Part shown: piece after piece, positions 1-10,198 of the stretch
Layout of the letters: each line of letters opens with the position of its first letter
Position numbering within the stretch: the stretch's first letter is position 1
NCBI GenBank assembly: GCA_002842435.1
Contig: PHCX01000004.1
Coordinates: 306,209-370,208 of the forward strand
Source of the DNA: Betaproteobacteria bacterium HGW-Betaproteobacteria-1
GTDB lineage: Bacteria; Pseudomonadota; Gammaproteobacteria; Burkholderiales; Methylophilaceae
DNA length: 64,000 nucleotides
Direction of reading: 5' to 3'
Made by a program: the position numbers and the translations under genes
Notes under the pieces: generated by a model
Told to the model about the DNA's origin: nothing
The model's database searches: none
What the model saw: only the letters and a program-made list of their open reading frames with translations

Positions 1-996
1 CATGAAGTTCTGTACGCGCATGTCGATGATGGTCTCGGCTTCGGCCGCTGCTTCCTGGCGGTTACCCAGGCCTTCCTGCACGACCTGCGCAAGATCGTCG
101 ACCGTGTAAAGGTAAACATCATCCAGTTCGCCCGCTTCAGGTTCGATATCGCGCGGTACAGCCAGGTCGACCATGAAGATCGGGCGATGCTTGCGCGCCT
201 TGATGGCACGTTCGACCATGCCAAGGCCGACGATGGGCAGTTGGCTGGCAGTGGAGGTGATGACGATGTCGAACTCTGCCAGCCGGTCCGGCAATTCGGA
301 CAGCAGGACGGCCTGGCCGCCGATGCGCTCTGCCAGTTGATTGCCGCGCTCCAGCGTGCGGTTGGCGATGGTGATGCTGCCCGGTTTTTGCGCGACGAAA
401 TGTTCCGCGCAGAGTTCGATCATCTCTCCTGCGCCGATGAACAGTACGTTCAGGCCTTCGAGCTTGCCGTAAATACGCTGTGCCAAGCGCACGGAAGCCG
501 CCGCCATGGAAATCGAGCTGGCACCGATATCGGTATTGGTACGGACTTCCTTGGCCACGGCGAACGTACGCTGAAACAGTTTGTGTAGCAGGGTGCCCAG
601 CGTACCTGCGCTTTCGGCGATCTTCACGGCCTGCTTCATCTGGCCGAGGATCTGCGGCTCACCCAGCACCATGGAGTCCAGTCCGGAGGCGACGCGGAAA
701 GTATGCTTGACGGCATCCTGCTGCGGCAGGGTATAGGTGTAAGGCTGGATGTTCTGCGGATTCAGCTTGTGATAAGTCGCCAGCCATTCCAGCGCGCGCT
801 GCGGTTCGTCAGTATTGCAATACAGCTCGGTGCGGTTGCAGGTCGAGAGGATGGCCGCCTCCTTGACGCCATAACCGGCATCGCGGGAGGTTAATTCGCG
901 CAGGGCTTCACCCAGATGTTCGTTCTGGAAAGCCACATGTTCGCGGATGGAGAGAGGCGCGGTATTGTGATTAACACCGACTGTGAATAAATGCAT
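1..996 (-). CDS. hemA: Glutamyl-tRNA reductase, C-terminus cut by window edge
   Basis: NADPH-dependent reduction of glutamyl-tRNA(Glu) to glutamate-1-semialdehyde, the first committed step of C5-pathway haem synthesis. Read by hand on the minus strand from the ATG at 994-996: the protein begins [19 protein letters not shown] and has the family signature STCNRTELY with the catalytic cysteine at about residue 53. 332 codons are visible; the family is usually about 420 residues, so the C-terminal dimerisation part lies beyond position 1. An AGGA sits about 10 bases before the ATG. It is divergent from rpe. hemB, a later enzyme of the same pathway, lies at the end of the trp cluster in this window. 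Confidence 0.95.
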   Translation of the reverse strand, partial: MHLFTVGVNHNTAPLSIREHVAFQNEHLGEALRELTSRDAGYGVKEAAILSTCNRTELYCNTDEPQRALEWLATYHKLNPQNIQPYTYTLPQQDAVKHTFRVASGLDSMVLGEPQILGQMKQAVKIAESAGTLGTLLHKLFQRTFAVAKEVRTNTDIGASSISMAAASVRLAQRIYGKLEGLNVLFIGAGEMIELCAEHFVAQKPGSITIANRTLERGNQLAERIGGQAVLLSELPDRLAEFDIVITSTASQLPIVGLGMVERAIKARKHRPIFMVDLAVPRDIEPEAGELDDVYLYTVDDLAQVVQEGLGNRQEAAAEAETIIDMRVQNFM

Positions 997-1113
997 GGCG
1001 TAATTTTCCTGTATCGCTCATTCTTAAGCAACAGAAACCGCCGCTAAACGTGGTTTTTGTAACCCTTTGTGGTTAAAATGGCATTTTTATCCGCAAATTT
1101 AGAATTCAATATC

Positions 1114-1812
1114 ATGGCTAAACAATTCAGAATCGCACCCAGTATCCTTTCCGCCAACTTTGCCAAGCTCGGTCAGGAAATTACCGATGTCATTACTTCC
1201 GGTACGGATATCGTTCACTTTGACGTGATGGATAACCACTATGTTCCGAACCTGACGATCGGCCCGCTGGTCTGTGAGGCGATTCGCCCAGTGACCGATG
1301 CCATCATCGACGTGCATCTGATGGTCAAGCCGGTTGATCGCATCATTCCTGATTTTGCCAAGGCCGGCGCCAACATCATCACTTTCCACCCGGAAGCTTC
1401 CGAACATATCGACCGCAGCCTTTCACTGGTGCGCGATCATGGTTGTAAATCCGGTCTGGTATTCAATCCGGCGACGCCATTGAGTTATCTGGATTACGTC
1501 ATGGACAAGGTCGACATGATTCTGCTGATGTCGGTCAACCCGGGTTTCGGCGGTCAGAAATTCATTCCGGGTACACTGGACAAGCTGAAGGAAGCGCGCG
1601 CCAGAATCGATGCCTATACCGAAAAGACCGGCCGTGAAATCTGGCTGGAAGTCGATGGCGGCGTCAATGCTGCCAATATCGCCGAGATCGCCCGCGCCGG
1701 TGCCGATACTTTTGTCGCCGGTTCTGCCATCTTCGGTGCCGGCAAGGATACGGACCCTAACCGTTACGACAGCATCGTCGGCGCATTGCGTGCCGAACTG
1801 GCCAAGGTCTGA
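1114..1812 (+). CDS. rpe: Ribulose-phosphate 3-epimerase
   Basis: Interconverts ribulose-5-phosphate and xylulose-5-phosphate (pentose phosphate or Calvin cycle), a cytosolic TIM barrel. Visible motifs are [14 protein letters not shown] at the N-terminus, [17 protein letters not shown] with the metal-binding His/Asp, [20 protein letters not shown] and the C-terminal EVDGGVN. The ATG at 1114 gives 232 residues, the usual length. The reading frame is open back to an ATG at 1069, but that would put a probable -10 box (TAAAAT, 1074-1079) inside the gene, so the longer start is unlikely. It stands upstream of trpE, as in many proteobacteria, but no phosphoglycolate phosphatase gene (gph) lies between them here. 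Confidence 0.95.
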   Translation: MAKQFRIAPSILSANFAKLGQEITDVITSGTDIVHFDVMDNHYVPNLTIGPLVCEAIRPVTDAIIDVHLMVKPVDRIIPDFAKAGANIITFHPEASEHIDRSLSLVRDHGCKSGLVFNPATPLSYLDYVMDKVDMILLMSVNPGFGGQKFIPGTLDKLKEARARIDAYTEKTGREIWLEVDGGVNAANIAEIARAGADTFVAGSAIFGAGKDTDPNRYDSIVGALRAELAKV

Positions 1813-1944
1813 TCCGGACGCGGAGTAATCTCAACATGAATCTCAGGTATATCGATTGGCGATGGTGGAACTGATCTGGCTGTAAGCACTGTTCCGCCGA
1901 CGGGCGCTGCCCGCCGCAATCGCAAATTGAAAATTGGGGATTTT

Positions 1945-3432
1945 ATGTTGCACATGATGAATCAAACCGAATTTGAAGCTCTGGCCAATCAGGGCTTCAA
2001 TCGCATTCCGTTGGTCACGGAAACCTTCGCTGACCTCGACACGCCACTCTCGCTCTATCTCAAGCTGGCCAATCAACCTTTTACTTATCTGCTGGAATCC
2101 GTGCAGGGCGGTGAACGCTTTGGTCGCTATTCGATCATCGGTCTGCCTGCCCGCACTCGTGTTGTGGCGCGTGGCCGTGATGTCGAGGTCATCGACAATG
2201 GACAGGTGGTCGAATCGGCCGCCGACGTCAATCCGCTGGATTTTGTCAAAAGCTTCCAGGCGCGCTTCAAGACGCCGCCCTATGCCGGCCTGCCGCGATT
2301 CACCGGTGGTCTGGCAGGCTATTTCGGCTATGAGACCGTGCGCTACATCGAGCGTCGCCTGGCGGCAACGCAAAAACCGGATGTGCTGGATGTGCCGGAT
2401 GTGTTGTTGTTGGTCTCCGAAGAATTGGCGGTGGTCGACAATCTCTCGGGCAAGCTGTACTTCATTGTCTATGCCGATCCTGCGCAGCCGGATGCCTATG
2501 CAGATGCCAAGGCCAGATTACAGGAACTGATACGCCTGCTGCGAAAGCCGGTTACGGTGCCGGAATCCGGCCCGCTGGAAAAGACCGTGGCCACATCCGA
2601 GTTCGGTGAGGCCGGCTTCAAGGCGGCAGTGGAAAAAGCCAAGCAATACATCTTCGATGGCGACATCATGCAGGTGGTATTGAGTCAGCGTATGGCGCAG
2701 ACCTTTGCCGCACCGCCGTTGTCGCTTTATCGCGCGCTACGCAGTCTCAATCCTTCGCCCTACATGTTCTATTACGACATGGGCGATCATCATGTCGTCG
2801 GTGCTTCGCCGGAGATTCTGGTGCGGCTTGAAGGCGACACCGTCACTGCCCGGCCCATCGCCGGCACTCGTCCGCGCGGGCAGACGCGCGAGCAGGATAT
2901 CGCGCTGGCGGAAGAACTGCTGGCCGATCCGAAAGAGCGTGCCGAACATGTGCAGTTGATGGATCTCGGCCGCAATGATGTCGGCCGCGTCGCGCAGACC
3001 GGCAGCGTGAAAGTCACCGATAGCATGGTGATCGAGCGCTACTCGCATGTGATGCACATCGTTTCCAACGTCGAGGGAAAACTGAAGCCCGGCATGGATG
3101 CGGTAGACGTGCTGAAAGCAACCTTCCCGGCCGGTACCGTCAGCGGTGCGCCCAAGGTGCGTGCGATGGAGATCATTGATGAACTGGAACCTTCGAAGCG
3201 GGGCATTTATGCCGGCGCTGTTGGTTATCTGGGTTTCAATGGGGACATGGATGTTGCCATTGCCATCCGCACCGGCGTCATCAAGGACAAGATTCTCTAT
3301 TCCCAGGCAGGTGCCGGTATCGTCGCCGACTCCGTGCCAGATAACGAATGGATAGAGACACAGAACAAGGCTCGCGCTGTACTGCGTGCGGCAGAAATGG
3401 TACTGGCGGGGCTCGATAGCAGTGACTGCTGA
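1945..3432 (+). CDS. trpE: Anthranilate synthase component I
   Basis: Converts chorismate plus ammonia (delivered by TrpG) to anthranilate, the first step of tryptophan synthesis. The N-terminal regulatory domain carries the LLES motif ([16 protein letters not shown]) that binds feedback-inhibitory tryptophan in the family. The catalytic domain shows [39 protein letters not shown] and [14 protein letters not shown]. The frame opens at a TTG (1927). ATG 1945 follows GGGGA at 1936-1940, and ATGs at 1954 and 1957 are equally possible, the last matching the usual family start ([19 protein letters not shown]). About 495 residues, normal length. The next gene starts at or before its stop codon. Confidence 0.95.
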   Translation: MLHMMNQTEFEALANQGFNRIPLVTETFADLDTPLSLYLKLANQPFTYLLESVQGGERFGRYSIIGLPARTRVVARGRDVEVIDNGQVVESAADVNPLDFVKSFQARFKTPPYAGLPRFTGGLAGYFGYETVRYIERRLAATQKPDVLDVPDVLLLVSEELAVVDNLSGKLYFIVYADPAQPDAYADAKARLQELIRLLRKPVTVPESGPLEKTVATSEFGEAGFKAAVEKAKQYIFDGDIMQVVLSQRMAQTFAAPPLSLYRALRSLNPSPYMFYYDMGDHHVVGASPEILVRLEGDTVTARPIAGTRPRGQTREQDIALAEELLADPKERAEHVQLMDLGRNDVGRVAQTGSVKVTDSMVIERYSHVMHIVSNVEGKLKPGMDAVDVLKATFPAGTVSGAPKVRAMEIIDELEPSKRGIYAGAVGYLGFNGDMDVAIAIRTGVIKDKILYSQAGAGIVADSVPDNEWIETQNKARAVLRAAEMVLAGLDSSDC

Positions 3433-3442
3433 TACCGCCGGC

Positions 3443-6052
3443 ATGCCTGTCATGTTGGGGCGCATGCTGACGGTTTATCTTGCTTATCTGGTGGCAGGCA
3501 AGCTCGGGTTGCTAATTCCTTATGTCGGTTCTCATATCGCGCTGATCTGGCTGCCCACCGGCATCGCCATTGCTGCCATCCTGCGATGGGGATTCATCAG
3601 TGTGATCCCCATCTATCTGGCTTCCTTTACAGTCAATTTTTTGACCGGCGCGCCGCTCTTGCTGTCGGTGCAGATGTCGATCGGTAATCCAATCGGACCA
3701 ATGGTGGCAGCCACGTTGCTGCAACACTTTGATTTCAAGTCTGCGCTGGATCGCATGCGCGACATTTTGTTGCTGCTCGTATCAGTCAGTACCGGCATGT
3801 TGATTACTGCGAGTTGCGGGGTGCTGGCTTTGGTGATGGGCGGCGCTATCGGCAAAGGCGAAGTGTTGCAGGCATGGCTCATCTGGTGGCTGGGAGACTC
3901 GGTCGGTGCCTTGCTGATTCTGCCTTTGCTACTTAATCTCGGGCGCAAGGAGGCAACTGTTTTCTGGCGTTATCGGCTAAAAATCTTGTTCGGGTTCGTT
4001 ATTTTTTCCGTGTTTGACTGGTATGCCTTCGATTTTCTCAAGGCGCAAACCGGTCAGCTCATGTGGCTGTCTTTCCTGTTGCTGCCACTGGTGATCTGGG
4101 CCGCAATGCGCTATGGCATTAGCGGGGCTTCAGTCGTGATTCTTGGTGTGTCGCTGAGTGAAGTGTGGGCGATGGCCAATCAGCGTGGCCTTTTTTTTCA
4201 TGCCGATATGCACCAGAGCATTTTTTCCCTCTGGATATTCATGGCTACCATGATGATCGTGGCCATGATGGTGGTCGTGCTGCAGGCCAGGCATAAGCTC
4301 AGTGAAACGGCTTTGCGCGACAGTGAAAGCAAATTGCGCGGCATGATCAACGGCGCGCTCGACGCGATAGTTACAATCGACGAGCAAGGTTGCATCATTG
4401 AATTCAATCCTGCTGCCGAACATATTTTTGGCTATAAGCGGGATAGCGTGCTCGGACGCAATCTGGCAGAGGTCATCATCCCGCCCGATATGCGCAAGAT
4501 GCATATGGAAGGGCATGAGCGTTTCGTTAAAACCGGAAACCAGAATATGTTCGGGCGCCGCATGGAGTTGATGGCCATGCGCGCTGACGGCACCGAATTT
4601 CCCGTCGAGTTGACGATTACATCGCTGAGCGACCAGGGCTTGCCTTATGTGACCGGCTTCATTCGCGATATCACGGAAAAAAAACGTGCGGAGCAGGATA
4701 TTCGGAATCTGGCCTTTTTCGATGCATTGACCGGGTTACCGAATCGCCGCCTGCTGATGGATCGTTTGCAACAGGCGCTGGCCAGTTCTTCCCGTACGCA
4801 GAAATACGGCGTCGTGATGTTCATTGATCTGGATAACTTCAAGATCATCAACGATTCGCGTGGTCATGATTATGGCGATTTGCTCTTGATTGAAGTTGCA
4901 CGCAGGTTGCGTTCCTGTGTGCGGTTAGAGGATACGGTGTCACGCTTGAGTGGCGACGAGTTTGTGCTCATTCTGGAGGACTTGAGTCTGGACGTCGATC
5001 AGTCCGTGATTGAGGCGCGTACGGTCGGTGAGAAGATACTGACGGCGATCTATCAAAGTTATCGGCTCAAGGATGTTGAATACCACAATAGCTGCAGTAT
5101 CGGCATCAGCCTGTTTTGCGGCAATCAGATCAGTGTCGAGGAACTGCTCAAGCGTGCCGATACCGCCATGTATCAGGCCAAGGCCTCCGGCCGTAATACG
5201 CTGCAATTCCATGACCCGCAGATGCAGGAAGCGCTGGAACGGCGCATGGAGCTGGAATCGCAACTCAGGGTTGCTTTGCTCAATCAGCAATTCTTCCTGC
5301 TGTATCAGCCGCAGGTCGATGCTGCACGCAAGGTATTCTGTGCCGAGGTGCTGCTGCGTTGGAATCACCCCGGGCGAGGCTGGCTGTCACCGACGGAGTT
5401 CATTGCAACGGCTGAGGAAAGTGGCCTGATCGTCGCCATTGGTCACTGGGTGCTGTTTCATGCCTGTTTGCAATTGAAGGCGTGGGAAAGCGCAGAGCAC
5501 AGCAAGGACATCCAGTTGGCAGTCAATGTCAGTGCCCGTCAGTTCCGTCAGCCGAATTTTGTTGAAGAAATCAGACAGATGCTTGTGCAGACTGGCGCCA
5601 ATCCGGAGTTGCTCAAGCTTGAGCTGACCGAGAGCATTGTGCTGGACAATATGGCTGAGGCCATACTGAAGATGCAGGAGTTGCGCGGCATCGGCGTCCG
5701 CTTTGCGATGGATGATTTTGGAACAGGGTATTCTTCGCTTGCCTATCTCAAGCAACTGCCGCTGTCCCAGATCAAGATCGATCAGTCTTTCGTGCGGGAT
5801 ATCGCGACGGATCCCAACGATGCTGCTATTGTGCAGACCATCATCGCCATGAGCAGTACGCTCGGCTTGAATGTCATCGCAGAAGGTGTGGAGACGGAGG
5901 CGCAGTTCGACATGTTGCAGCAATATGGATGCAGGCAGTTTCAGGGCTTTTTGTTCGGCCGGCCCATGGTGTTGGCCGAACTCGAAAGCATGCTTGATCA
6001 AGATGGTCTTTTGTTTAGTGACGAATACAGCGAAAATAACGATTTGCGTTAA
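3443..6052 (+). CDS. MASE1-PAS-GGDEF-EAL protein (cyclic-di-GMP turnover)
   Basis: Membrane-anchored cyclic-di-GMP enzyme of about 869 residues. Order: a MASE1-type membrane sensor of about eight helices (roughly residues 1-285; [31 protein letters not shown]), a PAS domain (about 295-415), GGDEF (about 420-585) and EAL (about 600-850). The GGDEF motif reads SGDEF and is preceded by RLED, which fits an inhibitory RxxD site at the usual five-residue spacing. The EAL motif reads EVL, but the other phosphodiesterase residues are present: N in [11 protein letters not shown] in LELTES, DD in [12 protein letters not shown] in IKIDQSF, E in IAEGVET and Q in QGFLFGRP. So phosphodiesterase activity is likely and cyclase activity possible. 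A GTG at 3422 would overlap trpE by 11 bases. The gene lies in phase between trpE and trpG. Confidence 0.9.
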   Translation: MPVMLGRMLTVYLAYLVAGKLGLLIPYVGSHIALIWLPTGIAIAAILRWGFISVIPIYLASFTVNFLTGAPLLLSVQMSIGNPIGPMVAATLLQHFDFKSALDRMRDILLLLVSVSTGMLITASCGVLALVMGGAIGKGEVLQAWLIWWLGDSVGALLILPLLLNLGRKEATVFWRYRLKILFGFVIFSVFDWYAFDFLKAQTGQLMWLSFLLLPLVIWAAMRYGISGASVVILGVSLSEVWAMANQRGLFFHADMHQSIFSLWIFMATMMIVAMMVVVLQARHKLSETALRDSESKLRGMINGALDAIVTIDEQGCIIEFNPAAEHIFGYKRDSVLGRNLAEVIIPPDMRKMHMEGHERFVKTGNQNMFGRRMELMAMRADGTEFPVELTITSLSDQGLPYVTGFIRDITEKKRAEQDIRNLAFFDALTGLPNRRLLMDRLQQALASSSRTQKYGVVMFIDLDNFKIINDSRGHDYGDLLLIEVARRLRSCVRLEDTVSRLSGDEFVLILEDLSLDVDQSVIEARTVGEKILTAIYQSYRLKDVEYHNSCSIGISLFCGNQISVEELLKRADTAMYQAKASGRNTLQFHDPQMQEALERRMELESQLRVALLNQQFFLLYQPQVDAARKVFCAEVLLRWNHPGRGWLSPTEFIATAEESGLIVAIGHWVLFHACLQLKAWESAEHSKDIQLAVNVSARQFRQPNFVEEIRQMLVQTGANPELLKLELTESIVLDNMAEAILKMQELRGIGVRFAMDDFGTGYSSLAYLKQLPLSQIKIDQSFVRDIATDPNDAAIVQTIIAMSSTLGLNVIAEGVETEAQFDMLQQYGCRQFQGFLFGRPMVLAELESMLDQDGLLFSDEYSENNDLR

Positions 6053-6078
6053 AGTGGTCCCGCGTAAAGGTAGGCAAT

Positions 6079-6645
6079 ATGCTTTTGATGATAGATAACT
6101 ACGATTCCTTCACCTATAACCTGGTGCAATATCTGGGTGAGCTTGGTGAGGATGTGCAGGTGCATCGTAACGATGAGATTGATCTGGCCAAGGTTGCCGA
6201 ACTGAATCCTGACCATATCGTGATTTCGCCCGGACCCTGCACGCCGAACGAAGCCGGTATCTCGGTGCCATTGATTCATGAATTCGCCGGCAAGATCCCC
6301 ATCCTTGGGGTCTGTCTTGGGCATCAGAGCATCGGTCAGGCTTTCGGCGGGCATATCGTGCATGCCAAACAATTGATGCATGGCAAGACCTCGCTGATTC
6401 ATCACAAGAATGTCGGCGTCTTCCATGGCCTGCCCAATCCCTACACGGCCACGCGATACCATTCGCTGGTTATCGAGCGCGAGACTTTGCCGGATTGCCT
6501 CGAAATCACCGCATGGACTGATGATGGTGAGATCATGGGTGTGCGTCACAAGACCTTGCCGATTGAAGGGGTGCAATTCCATCCGGAATCGATCCTGACC
6601 GAGTACGGTCACGAACTGCTGCAGAATTTCCTGAAGGCTTACTGA
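6079..6645 (+). CDS. trpG: Anthranilate synthase glutamine amidotransferase component
   Basis: Class I glutamine amidotransferase supplying ammonia to TrpE; the family often also serves p-aminobenzoate synthesis. 188 residues. The catalytic triad is visible: Cys79 in GVCLGHQ, and His168 and Glu170 in VQFHPES. The N-terminus [20 protein letters not shown] is typical. A GTAAAGGTAGG stretch stands just ahead of the ATG. The stop TGA overlaps the ATG of trpD by one base (TGATG), indicating translational coupling. It is separated from its partner trpE by the GGDEF-EAL gene. Confidence 0.96.
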   Translation: MLLMIDNYDSFTYNLVQYLGELGEDVQVHRNDEIDLAKVAELNPDHIVISPGPCTPNEAGISVPLIHEFAGKIPILGVCLGHQSIGQAFGGHIVHAKQLMHGKTSLIHHKNVGVFHGLPNPYTATRYHSLVIERETLPDCLEITAWTDDGEIMGVRHKTLPIEGVQFHPESILTEYGHELLQNFLKAY

Positions 6646-7673
6646 TGGAGCAGCTGACATTCAAACAGGCATTGCAAGGCCTGATCGAGAAGCGTGATTT
6701 TACTTATGCCGAGATGCTCAGCGTCATGCACCAGGTGATGGAAGGTGAACTGACCTCCGCGCAGATCGCGGCGTTGCTGATCGGATTGCGTATCAAGGGC
6801 GAAACGGTCGAGGAGATCGCCGCGGCCGCCCATGTCATGCGCAGCCTTGCCACCCATGTGACCATCGATGACACGGCACATCTGGTCGATACCTGCGGTA
6901 CTGGCGGTGATGGTATCCAGACTTTCAATGTCTCGACTGCCGGCGCTTTTGTTGCGGCAGCCGCCGGTGCCGCAGTAGCCAAGCATGGCGGGCGTTCGGT
7001 GTCCTCAACTTGCGGCAGTATCGATGTGCTGGAAGCGCTCGGTATCAACGTCAACCAGACCCCGGAGCAGGTGGCGGCATCCGTCGATGTCATCGGCATC
7101 GGCTTCATGTTCGCTCCGAATCATCACAGTGCCATGAAATACGCTGCACCGGTACGCCGTGAACTCGGCGTGCGCACCCTGTTCAATCTGCTCGGGCCGA
7201 TGACCAATCCGGCCGGTGCCAGAAGGCAGGTCATGGGCGTTTTTCATCGTGATCTGACCATCCTGCTGGCCGGTGCCTTGAGGCGCCTGGGCAGTGAGCA
7301 TGTCATGGTGGTGCATGGTGCCGACGGCATGGATGAAATATCGTTCAGCGGTGATACCTATGTTGCGGAGCTGAAAAACGGCGAGGTCAGTGAATATGTC
7401 GTCAACCCGAAACAGTTCGGCTTGCCACTGCATGATGTCAAAAGCATACAGGTGAAGAATGCAGAGGAATCGAAAGCCATGGTGCTGGATGTGCTGGCCG
7501 GCCGGCAGGGCCCTGCGCGCGACATCGTACTGCTGAATGCCGGCGCCACTATTTATGTGGCAGGACTTGCCGATAGTCTGTCAGCAGGTATCGAAGCTGC
7601 GAAGCAGGCCATAGACTCGGGTGCGGCCATGAGCAAACTGGAGCAACTGAAAGCACGGTCATTGGCCGCCTGA
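6645..7673 (+). CDS. trpD: Anthranilate phosphoribosyltransferase
   Basis: Transfers phosphoribose from PRPP to anthranilate, the second step of the tryptophan pathway. 342 residues, standard length. Motifs are DTCGTGGDGIQTFNVST (PRPP/pyrophosphate loop), KHGGRSVSSTCGSIDVLEAL (the family usually has KHGNRS; here Asn is Gly), APNHHSAMKYAAPVRRELG and FNLLGPMTNPA. It starts inside the trpG stop codon. trpC follows after about 60 bases. Confidence 0.95.
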   Translation: MEQLTFKQALQGLIEKRDFTYAEMLSVMHQVMEGELTSAQIAALLIGLRIKGETVEEIAAAAHVMRSLATHVTIDDTAHLVDTCGTGGDGIQTFNVSTAGAFVAAAAGAAVAKHGGRSVSSTCGSIDVLEALGINVNQTPEQVAASVDVIGIGFMFAPNHHSAMKYAAPVRRELGVRTLFNLLGPMTNPAGARRQVMGVFHRDLTILLAGALRRLGSEHVMVVHGADGMDEISFSGDTYVAELKNGEVSEYVVNPKQFGLPLHDVKSIQVKNAEESKAMVLDVLAGRQGPARDIVLLNAGATIYVAGLADSLSAGIEAAKQAIDSGAAMSKLEQLKARSLAA

Positions 7674-7736
7674 AATTCGGGTAGGTGATGCCATCGCGCT
7701 AACTTGACAATCAATCTTACGGAACAAGCACAGAAT

Positions 7737-8525
7737 ATGTCGGACATACTGAACAGGATACTGGAAACCAAGCGGGCGGAAGTGGCGGCAGCGATTGTGG
7801 CCAAGCCGCTGGAAAAGCTGCGTGAAGAAGCTTATGCGGCCGACGATCCGCGTGACTTTGCCGGCAGTATCCATGCAAAAATCATGGCAGATAAGCCTGC
7901 CGTGATTGCCGAGATCAAGAAGGCCAGTCCCTCCAAAGGGGTTATCCGAGAGGATTTCCGACCGGCCGAGATTGCCAGAAGCTATGAGAAAGGCGGGGCA
8001 GCCTGCCTTTCCGTGCTGACGGACGTCCAGTACTTCCAGGGAAGTGCCGATTATCTGCGTGAAGCCAGGGCTGCCTGTACACTGCCGGTGTTGCGCAAAG
8101 ACTTCATGATAGACCCCTATCAGGTCTATGAAGCCCGTGCGATGGGCGCAGACTGCATCCTGCTGATCGTTGCCGCGCTCAACCTGGAAAAGATGCATGA
8201 GCTGGAGGATCTGGCGCATGACCTCGGCATGGCAGTACTGGTCGAGGTGCATGATGCCGACGAACTGGAACAGGCATTGCAGCTGGATACACCGTTGATC
8301 GGCATCAATAATCGTAACCTGCGCACTTTTGAAGTCACATTGCAGACGACGCTGGAACTCCTGAAAAAGATGCCGGATGATCGTTGTGTCGTGACGGAGT
8401 CCGGCATCTTCACGCCTGAAGATGTCGCTTTGATGCGCAGTCACGATGTGCATACCTTCCTGGTCGGTGAGGCCTTTATGCGCCAGCCGGATCCGGGTGC
8501 CGAACTGGTCAGAGTATTCGCTTGA
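7737..8525 (+). CDS. trpC: Indole-3-glycerol phosphate synthase
   Basis: Ring closure of carboxyphenylamino-deoxyribulose phosphate to indole-3-glycerol phosphate; a monofunctional TIM barrel. [19 protein letters not shown] is the usual N-terminus, so ATG 7737 is chosen over the TTG at 7704 where the frame opens (262 residues). Catalytic segments visible are [59 protein letters not shown] and [10 protein letters not shown]. Last trp gene of the cluster; trpF, trpB and trpA are not in this window. Confidence 0.95.
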   Translation: MSDILNRILETKRAEVAAAIVAKPLEKLREEAYAADDPRDFAGSIHAKIMADKPAVIAEIKKASPSKGVIREDFRPAEIARSYEKGGAACLSVLTDVQYFQGSADYLREARAACTLPVLRKDFMIDPYQVYEARAMGADCILLIVAALNLEKMHELEDLAHDLGMAVLVEVHDADELEQALQLDTPLIGINNRNLRTFEVTLQTTLELLKKMPDDRCVVTESGIFTPEDVALMRSHDVHTFLVGEAFMRQPDPGAELVRVFA

Positions 8526-9536
<1,011 letters not shown>

Positions 9537-9541
9537 TTTAT

Positions 9542-10177
9542 CTAGGCTGGGTCTGCCGAAGCGTCTGCTGATTTAAGCAATGCGCTGACATGAGCCAGGT
9601 TTGCCTTGCTGATGGAGTGGCCGTCGACCGGGCTCCTGGGCGGGGTTCTTGCCGCATTGGTGTCAAATACGCTCAGCCTGATAGTGCCGTTCGGTCCTTC
9701 CAGGATAAACACCGGCACTTTCTTTCTGTCGTTGCCGTGCTTGGTATTGTGCGTACGGTAACTTTTCTCGTTCGATTCATACGGTACCTGCAGATTGAGC
9801 AGGTAAATTTCTACATCCTTCAGACTTTCGGCGTAGAGGTGAATGTCGGTAGCGGCGTATCTGCCGGCAGTGCCGTCGAGTACTGCACCTGTCAGATGCG
9901 GGTTGAAACGTTCCAGCATCTGCATCACCAGTAGTGCATCCTTCCTTAATTGCTGCAAGGCAGCAGGCTGATCTTCACTATTGTAGATTTCGTGAAAAAT
10001 CCTGATTTCTTCTTCGATCTCGGCGTTGGTCGGCATGCAGTGATCTTCGGTCACGCCGAGCTGGCGTCCGGCCTTGCGCTTGGCGTGACCGAAATCCGCG
10101 ATGCCTTCATCCGCCATCATCCTTGCTGCCAGCTGTGCTATGCGCTGGCGTAGCTGCGGGTTTTTGTCCTTGGCCAC
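9542..10177 (-). CDS. Conserved hypothetical protein, function unknown
   Basis: 211 residues; I do not recognise a firm family. The N-terminal third is basic and looks helical (PQLRQRIAQLAARMMADEG, HAKRKAGRQLG). The middle has LTGAVLDGTAGRYAATDIHL followed by YAESLKDVEIYLLN, a layout faintly like a nucleotidyltransferase fold (Gly-rich turn, then acidic strand), but this is inference only. The C-terminus is polar and low in complexity. It starts 21 bases after the stop of the PBP1A gene on the same strand and ends 5 bases from hemB in convergent orientation, so it is probably the second gene of the PBP1A transcript. Confidence 0.75.
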   Translation of the reverse strand: MAKDKNPQLRQRIAQLAARMMADEGIADFGHAKRKAGRQLGVTEDHCMPTNAEIEEEIRIFHEIYNSEDQPAALQQLRKDALLVMQMLERFNPHLTGAVLDGTAGRYAATDIHLYAESLKDVEIYLLNLQVPYESNEKSYRTHNTKHGNDRKKVPVFILEGPNGTIRLSVFDTNAARTPPRSPVDGHSISKANLAHVSALLKSADASADPA

Positions 10178-10198
10178 GAAGAAATGAGCTTTCAGTAG

